Positions 54,801-64,000 of a DNA stretch of 64,000 nucleotides are shown here, one piece after another. How positions within the stretch are numbered: position 1 is the stretch's first letter; each line of letters opens with the position of its first letter. The position numbers were made by a program, and so were the translations under genes. This DNA comes from Amycolatopsis alba DSM 44262 (lineage in GTDB: Bacteria > Actinomycetota > Actinomycetes > Mycobacteriales > Pseudonocardiaceae), in assembly GCF_000384215.1 (NCBI RefSeq), contig NZ_KB913032.1, forward strand, positions 8,951,605-9,015,604, read 5' to 3'. Under the pieces are notes generated by a model, which searched no databases, was not told where the DNA came from, and saw only the letters and a program-made list of their open reading frames with translations.

Positions 54801-57800
54801 CGCCTCGCGCTCGGCGTCGGCGGCTTCCTCGTCGTACATCGCCGGGTTGGGCGGCACGAGGAACTCGATGCCCGCCTCGCCCGGCAGGCGGTCGGCCGTG
54901 GTGGCCTCGGTCGTGGCGACCGGGATGATCGTGCTGGGCAGCAGTCGCCGCTCCGCCAGGACCTTCTCGGCGAGCCGGACCTGCTCCGGTTCGTTGAGCA
55001 GGATCCCCGAGACCAGCTGGGGCGCGCGGGCCAGCACGGCCGCCCGCCGCTTCTTGTCCAAAGTGGACAGATAGCGCCAGCCGGACCACGCGTTCATCCC
55101 GGCGGCTTCCAACGCGTCCAAGGCGGCCTGGACCTCTTCGGGGGCGGGCAGGAGACCGCCCGAGCCCAGCGCGTTCAGCGCGCGCTCGTCGACCGATTCC
55201 TCCATCCGCAGCGCGGTCTGTTCCTTCTCCGCGGCCGAACCCGCCTCGCGCAGCCGTTCCAGCAGCACCGGGAGATCGGTCTCCAGTGCGACGTCGTCCG
55301 CGCCGAGGAGTTCACTCAGCCGGGGTTCGACGGCGAGCGCGTCAGTGCGCCGGTTGGCCCTGTCGAGCTCGTCGGCCGCGCGTTCCAGCCGGTCCTTTGT
55401 GGACCCGGCGAGCCGGTGCGCGTCGTTGACGGTGACCTGCGCGGACCGCAGGTCCTCGGCGACGCGTTCGAGTTCCTGCTCACGGCGGACGAGTTCCGCG
55501 GCCGCCGTCTCGGCCTCGGCCCTGGCGGCTCGCGCCGCTTCGGCGACGTCGGCCCCGGCCTTGAGCGCGCCGGACCGGACGGTTTCCGCGATCTCCTCAC
55601 GGATCTCGGCGATCCGCGCGCCGAGCCCGCGGGCCTCCGCCCGGCGCGAGGCCGCGAGGTTCGCCGACTCGTCCCGTTCGGCTTGGGCTTTCTCCGCTTC
55701 GGCACGCAGAGCGCCGACGTGCGCTTCGGCCTTCGCGGCCTGATCGGTCGCGTTCTTGGCCAGCGCCAGCAATCCCCTGGCGAGCGCGGTGGCCGCGGTG
55801 TTGCGCGCCTGCAGCGCGGGCTGCGCCTTCTGTTCGCGGTTTCCCACCAGTTCCCGGAAATCGCGGGCCTTGCGGGCGGCGTTGAGGTGGTTGAGCACGG
55901 TGGCGCATTCACGCCAGGCCTCGGCGGCGGTCTTGGCCTCGGCCAGTTCGCCGTCGATCCGCTTCTTGCTCTCCTGGGCCTCGTCGAGCCGCAGTTTCCC
56001 GACCAGGCGCCGGAGTTCGGTGACCCCGGCGGCGAGACGGCGGTGGTCGCCCTCGGCCAGTTTCTCCGCGGACTTCACCTCGTCGACGTGCTGGGCGAGC
56101 CCGCTCAGCCGCTCGTTCTCCAGCTTGTCGCGGGCGGCGACCTGACCGGCGAGCGTCCGCATCTCGGCGCGGGCCGCGTCGGCGAGCTTCCGCGACGCGG
56201 CGGCGACGCCTTCCTCCTCCGCCAGCGGAGCGAGCAGTTCGAGCGCTCCCGCGACGAAGTCCCGCTCCGACAGCAGGTCCCCGCGCTGGGCGAGGTTGTG
56301 CGCGTAGGTCGCGACGACCTCGGCGAGGTCCTTCGGTTCCTCCTCCGAAAGGACCGCGCGGAGCAGGAACTCGACGAACGCCTCGTCGGTGCTGAACGCG
56401 AAGGCGTCCGCCGCCTCGCCCTCACCGGCGTTCATCGCGCGCTGGTACCGGAAAAGCTCGGTGTCGAGGCCGAGGCCGTCGAGCCGGGACGTCCATTCGT
56501 GGTGACGCCGGGTCCAGAACAGCTCCAGTTCCGGCTCGCCGCCGTGCACCTTGTCGAGCTGGTCGTGGAAACCGGACATCGTCAGCAGCCTGCCGTCCGA
56601 CGTCAGCGGCAGCGAGTCCAGATCGAGCGACGGCGTGGGACGGAAGCAGTACCAGGAGTCGACGAGGTTCTCCGAATCCGCCGACACCACGTGCCCGCGC
56701 CATTCCGACACCTTGCCGGTGATCACCCGGTGGCCGGTCTCGACCTGCAGCCACTCCAGCACGACGTGCGAGACGTCCTTGGCGGCGACGAACTTCTCCA
56801 GCACCTTGGTGTTGGTCGTGCCGACGACCTGACGGCGGCCGGGCAGCATGACCGAGAAGATCAGCTTGATCAGGACGGACTTGCCGCCGCCGTTCTCCAG
56901 GAACAGCACGCTCGCGGGCGACGGGCGCCGCGGCGGACCCTCCCCCGCCAGGTGGATCCCGGCGCTGAACAGCGCGTCCTGCTTGGGCGCGGTGATGGCC
57001 GCGCCGACGCCGCTGAAGTCCAGCACGACGTCCTGGTACCGCGCGCCAGCCGGGCCCACCGAGTGCAGGCGAACCCGCGAAAGCTCGTACATCGACTCCC
57101 CTCCCCTTATCTGAGAACCCGCGTCCGCGATCGCGTCGCCAGGACGCTGGTTCCCGTCGCCACCCACGCCGCGCCGTCCGGCGCCCTGCCGCCGCGATAG
57201 CGGGGCCTACGGCCAGGGCGGGTTCCTGTCGGCTGATTTCCGTTCACCACTGCTGCTCCGCCCACCAGCCGTTACAGCGTGTCCGACGAAGTGGCACGCA
57301 GGGTCCCGCCGCCGTTGGCGACCGAGACCACGTTCAGCTCCAGCAGATCGTCGAAGGCCGCGTCGGCGGCGAGTTCGCGCACCTGCACCTGATAGCGCGG
57401 CGTCGTGCGATAGGTCCCGCCCTGTTCCCCGCTGACCTGGACGAGAAAGCCTTGGTCGGCAAGGAAACGCAGGGCTCGCGCGACCATGCCGCGCGTGGTG
57501 TCCGACGCCAGCCTGCCGTCCTTGGTCGCCGCGGCCGCCGGACGCCGGGCGTAGGCGCGCCAGGCCTGTTCGAGTTCGGGCGCGTCGGCCAGCGGGTCGT
57601 TGTTCGCCTCGGCCTCCGCCGCGCGCTCGTCGAGGATCCGGCAGGCCTCGCGCACCATCGCGTCCACCTGCTCGACGCTGACGCGGCCGATGTAGGTGTC
57701 GTTGGCCAGGTCGTCCGGGCGCGGGTAGCCGAGCGCGGCGGTCGCCAGGTGGACGAGGCCGTGCAGGACCTTCTCGGTCTCGCGGCGTTCCCGGATCTTG

Positions 57801-60800
57801 CTCTGGCGCGCGTAGCTGTCCATCTTGATCTCGAACACGGACTCGTCGGTCGCCGCCAGCACGGCACCGGCCTGGAGGTTGACCTCCAGCACCATCAGCC
57901 CGAGTCCGGCCGCGACCGCGTGGGTGAGCTGTTTGAACGCCCTGTCCTCGCCGTAGCGCCGGACGAGGTCGCCGTACACGACGTCCCGCGACGGCAGCTG
58001 CTTCGGACGCATGCCGAACGAAACGAGCCGGGCCGCGGATTCGACGTCCCCTGTAGAAATCCCCGTCGTCACGCGACCTCCTCCTCTTCTTCGTGGCGAT
58101 CGACCCTGGCCGACGAAAGCAGCAGATCCGCTCCGCCGAACTCGGGATCTTCGAGCACCGTGCCGTCGTCGACGGCCAGCAGCACCTGGCGCTCCCCCAG
58201 CCGCAGCGCCGCACCGACCTCGGGACTGTAGGCGTGCACCGCCCGCAACGCGACCAGGGCGGGCAGCCTCGGATCGATCAGGCGGGCCTCTTCGAGCAGC
58301 CCGGACAGCCTTCGCGGCACCTCGGGCAGGTCGAGCAGGTCGTCGGCGAGGCGCCACTGCTCGTCGCCGAACTTGTCGGTGACGTCGGCGGGCATCAGCT
58401 CGGGTTCGGGGATCTCGCCGACGAGCTGGTCGCGTTCCGGTGCCGGCCTCAGCAACAGCGACACCAGCGAGGACAGCGACGGCACGGTCGGTGGCGAGAT
58501 CCCGGCACAGGCGTGGAAGAACGACTCGGCTGGCGCGACGGCTTCGGCGATCGGCAGGCCCAGCGTCGGCAGCAGGAGCTGGCCGAACAGGTCGATCGTC
58601 GCGCGCTGCGGCGGCCCGGAGAACTGCTGGCGGTCCTGTTCGGCGCGGAACACCGCGCCCGCGTCGGCGAGACGCGACTGCAACCGGGTGTGGCGGCGGA
58701 TGCAGTCGCCGACGATGTCGACGAGTTCGGCGGCCCGGCGTTTGCGGTCGAGGTCCTCGGTCTCGTCCCTCGACGCGGTGATGTTCTTGAGGATCGCGTT
58801 CTCGGCGCGGAAGCGGGACTCGATATGGGAAAGCGCCTGGTCCAGCAGGTCCGGGACCTCGCGTTCCCAGTCGACCGCGCGGACGTCTCGCCGGGTGGCG
58901 TCGAGTTTGGCGCGCAGCGTCTCGCCGTACTGGACGGTCCGGTAGCGGGCCTGTTCGGCGGCGAGCTTGGCGTCGGCGAGGCGGCCGCGGCTGATCAGGT
59001 TCTCCAGTTTGACCTCGGCCGCGATCTGGGCGGATTCGACGTCGGTGTCCAGCGCGCCGACGAGCACGTTGATCGCTTCGTCGGTGGCGCGCAGGTAGAC
59101 CTCGCCGTTGGGCGCGGCCAGCTCGACCAGCAGTTTGAAGTCGAACTGGCGGCGCTGGTAGCCACCGCCGGGGCCGATGGAGCCGTAGACGCGGCGGAAC
59201 CCGCGATCGGTGGTGCCGACGTTGATCAAGTTGTCGAGGACCCACCGGGCGACCTTGGCGTGCTCGTCCGGCGTCCGGCCGGGTGCCTGGAGCGCGACGA
59301 ACGGCAGCAGCCGCACGATCACCTGTTCGTGGTCGGCGCCGGTGTCGAAGTCCATCGACACGGTGACCTGGTCGATCGTGTGCAGGGCGATCTCGGCCAT
59401 CTGGTAGATCGTGGCGTCCGCCCAGTCCAGCTTCGCCTTGCGCGCGTCGAGGTCGTGCAAGGGCGCGGTGCAGGCCAGCGCCTTGAGGCGGCGGGTCAGC
59501 CCCTCGTCGGCCAGCCCCATCCCGGTCAGCTCGTCGTCTCGCACAGCAGGCCAGGCTAGTCGCCGCCCCCGGCACCCCGCACGGGTGACCGGCCTCGGCT
59601 CAGGTGTGGATGTAGGACTGGATCAGGATCGAGGGTTCGGCGCCCCCTCGATGCTGCAGGATCGTCCGGTCACCGCCCGCGCAATCCCGCCCCGCGTAGC
59701 CCCACTGCCGCTCCGCGCTGCGGTTCGCCATCGACCGCGCCGGGAACGGCAGGGCGACGCACTGGCGTCCGTCGCCTGCCCAATCCGGCGGAAGCTGGAC
59801 CTTGGCCCCGCCGTAGCCGGGTTCCGGCCAGAAGCAGAGGAAACCCTCCACGCAGTCCGGGGCGACGGCCGCCGCCGGGGCCGAGCCGGAGCGATCCGTG
59901 GACAGCGCGAACACGACGGCGGCGACGGCGAGCCCGGCCGTCACGCCCGAACCCACCCGGATCGCGCGTCTTCGCCACGGCTTGGCGCGCGGCTGGCCCG
60001 TCTTCACCTCGCTCCGGATCCCGTCGAAGCGCTCGAACAGTTCGGGTTTGCCGCAGCCCCGCAGATAGCAGCGCAACTGCCCGGCCGTCGGCAGCAGGCC
60101 GTTTTCGATGTTGGAGACCCGCTGCCGGGTCAGCGCGTCCTGACCGAGCACGGATCGTTTGGCGACGCATTCTTGAGTGAGCGTTCCGCGCTCCTCGCGC
60201 AGCAGCGCACCGAACTCCTTCGCAGTGGACATGGTCCACCCCCTCCCCATCGCCATTCTGACGCAGCCGGTCACGGTGTCGCGGGACAAGACGCGACACG
60301 GCGTGACACCGTTTTCCCTGGTGAGACGCATGTTCGGCTGCTGTCGTGGAGGTGTCGGACAACCGATCAGGGAGGAATTAACCATGAAACGTTCACTCGT
60401 TCCGGTGGCCGCGGCAGTCGCTTTGCTCATCTCGGGCGCGAGCTGGGCGCCGGCTTCGGCGTCGGAGGACGGCAACTGCACCCCCGTCGTGAACTGGTGC
60501 GGCGGGGTCTTCAACGACACCTCACGCGTCGTCACGGTGTCCAAGAACTTCAACGGCCAGATCTACACCGACACCACCCCCCTCAGCCCCGGCGGGCGGA
60601 CCGGCCCGCGCACCGACATCGACGGCGTGCGGATCCCGGTGGGCTGCACCGCGCATCTGCGCACGATCGTCAACCGATGGGGCGGGGAGGACTACGACGG
60701 CGGCCCGGCCTACGCGTCGGGCACCTGGCACCGCATCCACGACGACGAGGTCGTCAAGATCACCCGGCTCGCCTGCCGGTAGCCGGAACCGGTGCTGCCC

Positions 60801-63800
60801 GGTGACCGGGGGTCCGGGCAGCACCACCCACGGGTGACTGGGGGCTGCTCACCGCCGCGCGCCCCGGTAACGTCTGGTTCATGCGTGAAATGAGCCGGGA
60901 CGAGTGGTGGCGATTCGCGAGTGAGGGCACCCGGACGGGCATGCTCGGCCTGGTCCGCGCGAACGGGGCGGCGATCGTGACGCCGGTGTGGTTCCTGCTG
61001 AACGAGGGGCCCGACGGTGACGAGCTGATCTTCACCACCGGCACGGACACGCTCAAAGGGAAGGCGCTGCGGCGCGACCCGCGGCTTTCGCTGGCCGTCG
61101 ACGACCAGAAGCCGCCGTACTCGTACGTGCAGTTCACCGCCGAGGCCGTGTTGCACAGCGACTACGACGAGATGCTCGAATGGGCGACCAGGCTCGGTGG
61201 CCGGTACATGGGCGCGGACCAGGCCGATGCCTACGGCAGGCGCAACGCCGTACCCGAGGAATCCTTGGTGCGGGCCAAAATCGTAAAGGTGATCGCGCGG
61301 GCCGACATCGCGGGCTGACGCCTGGTCTCTGCCGTGAACTGATGAGCGTTGCGAAAGCCACTTTCGTAACGTCGAAGGTTGCGAAAGTGGCTTTCGCAGC
61401 ACCGCTCTGCCCGGCACACCTCAACGACACGGCACTCACGACCACCGTGTCCCACTGGCAGCGACACCCGGATGCGCCGACCATCCGTGACACTCCGTGT
61501 TGATGTCGGTCGACTATTGACACGAAGCACCCACTGGTGTGTGATCTGAGCCATAGATAGGAAAGTTTCCTAACTAAACCTTCCGCCGTTGCACCTCCCC
61601 GTCCCCCACTTCACGCATGGAGGCTCCAGTGGCACCCCGACCCCCGTGGCGCGCGGTTCTCACGTGTGCCGCCGCGACGGCGATGACCCTCGCCGTCCTG
61701 CCTGCCTTTCCGGCCGGCGCGGCACCGACCGACTACGAATCCGAAGCCGCGACGATCTCCCAAGGCGCCGTCGAGAAGAACCACGCGGGCTATTCCGGCA
61801 CCGGGTTCGTGAACTTCGACAACGTCGTCGGCAGCTATGTCGAGTACACGGTGAACGCCGCGCAGGCCGGAACCCAGACACTGACTTTCCGCTACGCCAA
61901 CGGAACCACGGTCGACAGGCCGGTTTCGCTGAGTATCAACGGCACCGCCGCCGGGACTTTGTCGTTCCCCGGCACCGGCGCGTGGACCACCTGGAAGACC
62001 GTCACGAAAGACGTCGCACTGGCCGCCGGGGCCAACAAGATCCGCACGACCGCGACGACCGCGGAAGGCGGTCCCAACGCGGACAAGCTCACCGCGAGCG
62101 GGGTGTCCGACGCCGAAGCGCCGACCCCGCCCAAGAACCTGGCCGCCAAGGACATCAAGGCCCGCAGCGCCACCTTCACCTGGGAAGCCGCGACCGACAA
62201 CGTCGGCGTGGTCCGCTACGACGTCATGCGCGGCGGCAACATCCTCAAGTCCGTCGACGGGAACACGCTCACCGCGACCGTCGACAACCTGCAGCCGAAC
62301 ACGGCCTACGACATCTCGGTCGGCGCCTTCGACGCGGCCGGAAACCCTTCGCAGCAAAGCAATGTCGTGCAGTTCACCACACCGTCCAGCGGGGACACCA
62401 CCCCGCCGACCGTGCCGGGCAACGTGCGCTCGACATCGGTGACCGCGAACAGCGTCTCCTTGGCGTGGAACGCTTCCACGGACGACAGCGGCACCGTCGC
62501 CGGGTATGACGTCTACCAGGGCACCACGAAGGTCGCGACGACCCCGTCCCTCGACGCCACGATCACCGGGCTGACGGCGAACACGTCGTACACGTTCACG
62601 GTGAAAGCGCGCGACCTCGAAGGCAACGTCTCCGCCGCGAGCACCGCGGTGACCGCGAAGACGAGCGGGGCCGCGGGCGGCGGGATCCCAGAGTACGACA
62701 AGGACATCACGAAGGCGGACCTCGCCTGGTCGGTCGACTTCCTACCGGACGGCAGCGCGCTGGCGACCGAACGGGACCGGTTCGAGATCCTGCGGATCAC
62801 GCCGTCGGGCCAGAAGACCACGGTGGGCAAGGTCCCCGGCGCGGTCGGCACCAACGGCGAGGGCGGCCTGCTCGGCATCGCGATCTCGCCGAACTACGCC
62901 ACCGATCACGCGATCTACCTGTACCACACGGCTTCCGGCGACAACCGCATCGTGAAGATGACCTACGACAACGGGACGCTGTCCTCGACGTCGACGCCGG
63001 TGCTCACCGGGATCGCCAAGAACCGCTACCACAACGGCGGGCGGATCCGCTTCGGCCCGGACGGCAAGCTCTACGTGACCGCCGGCGACGGGCAGAACAA
63101 GGACACCGCGCAGAACAAGGGCTCGCTCAACGGGAAGATCCTGCGGGTCAATCCCGACGGTTCGGCGCCGGGTGACAACCCATTCTTCTCCACCGGGGGC
63201 AACGCCCGCTACGTCTGGAGCTTCGGGCACCGCAACCCGCAGGGCCTGGCGTGGGACTCCCGCGGCCAGCTGTGGGCTTCGGAGTTCGGTGACGGCAAGC
63301 TGGACGAGCTCAACCTGATCCAGAAGGGCGGCAACTTCGGCTGGCCCCAGTGCGAAGGCACCGATGGCTCCTGCGGAGGCACTGTCGCGCCGAAGAAGAC
63401 CTGGCCGACCAGCTCCGGCGGGCCGAGCGGGATCGAGATCGTCAACGACTGGATCTACGTCGCGGCCGTCACGAGCGAGCAGCTCTTCGCCACCCAGATC
63501 AACGCGGCGGGCAACGGCGTCGGTTCGGTGCAGTCGCTGTTCTCCGGCCGCTGGGGCAGGCTCCGGTCGGTCACCAAGACCCCGGACGGCGGCCTGTGGG
63601 TCACCTCGACCAACGCCGACAAGAACGGCGGCACGCCGAGCGGGATCGACAACGTGGTGGTGCGGCTGAAGTTCCCCGGTGGTTCGCAGCCGGGAGCGTT
63701 CAAGCTGGCCAGCTCCGCGTTCGCCGACAACGCCTCGATTCCGGACAAGTACTCCTGCGCCGGTGACGGCACCGCCGGTCAGGACACCTCCCCGCCGCTG

Positions 63801-64000
63801 GCGTGGGGTGCCGGGACCACCGGCGCCAAGGGCTACGCGATCGTCTTCGCCGACGTGGCCAACAGCGACAACAAACTGCACTGGGCGATCTGGGACATCC
63901 CGGCCTCCGCGGCGTCGCTGCCCGAAGGCCTGGGAGCGGGCTACTCCGTCCCGAACCAGAACGGCGCCAAGCAGAAGGCCATGGGCAGCGGGGCGAACTC

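Overview
The window is high-GC actinobacterial chromosome, most likely Amycolatopsis or a close relative in the Pseudonocardiaceae. The reasons are many GTG starts, genes coupled by ATGA/GTGA overlaps, leaderless-looking genes, RbpA, MptB, OpcA, two F420-dependent enzyme families, and the actinobacterial block sufRBDCSU-sufT / mptB / ABC exporter / ctaA / ctaB / tkt-tal-pgi-zwf-opcA-pgl / secG-tpiA-pgk-gap. The genus is inferred from gene content and recalled synteny, not from a search. I saw no tRNA, rRNA, insertion sequence, prophage or CRISPR array.

Layout. 1-6.6 kb: the end of an IclR regulator, an FAD aromatic hydroxylase divergent from a tandem-domain Lrp regulator, an NTF2-like protein, and sulfate-activation genes cysD-cysNC. 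6.9-14.8 kb: a Tat-exported class A beta-lactamase fold protein, a NarL-type two-component pair, a TetR/MFS pair with two visible operators, a UbiB-like kinase, a signal-peptidase homologue lacking both catalytic residues, and a YnfA membrane protein. 14.9-21.3 kb: a complete SUF Fe-S operon led by its own repressor gene. 21.4-26.9 kb: mannosyltransferase mptB, an ABC-2 exporter, heme A synthase and a fatty-acid desaturase. 27-34.6 kb: an intergenic region with a 348-bp palindrome, an ATP-grasp protein, quinone reductase, an acetyltransferase, a divergent cold-shock-like protein, an FKBP lipoprotein, HelD and heme O synthase. 34.8-43 kb: the pentose-phosphate operon. 43.6-48.8 kb: an orphan sensor kinase, RbpA, SecG and the gap-pgk-tpiA operon. 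49-52.6 kb: a winged-helix protein, an F420-dependent reductase divergent from an AraC regulator, and a VapBC-type toxin-antitoxin pair. 52.6-59.5 kb: a three-gene SMC-like operon with the size and order pattern of JetABC/MksFEB, but with no visible JetD nuclease. 59.6-64 kb: an HTH/crystallin-fold membrane protein divergent from a small secreted protein, an F420 PPOX oxidoreductase, and the start of a large secreted CBM-FN3-FN3-sugar dehydrogenase-PEBP fusion.

How it fits together. Much of the window is central metabolism and redox housekeeping: sulfate activation and Fe-S assembly, heme A (ctaA and ctaB), NADPH supply (zwf, opcA, pgl) and lower glycolysis. Accessory islands with their own regulators lie between these blocks.

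The most distinctive non-coding signal is several families of long, nearly perfect inverted repeats placed just after gene 3' ends. Family A is built on GCGAAAGCCACTTTCGC, with seven units at five loci. Family B is built on GTCCGTGAAGG, with three copies. A third family shares TCCTCTGGATGCG, and a fourth is a two-block repeat at 44.9 and 57.2 kb. They look like dispersed terminator or REP-like elements. The SMC-like operon is the strongest candidate for a poorly described gene system.
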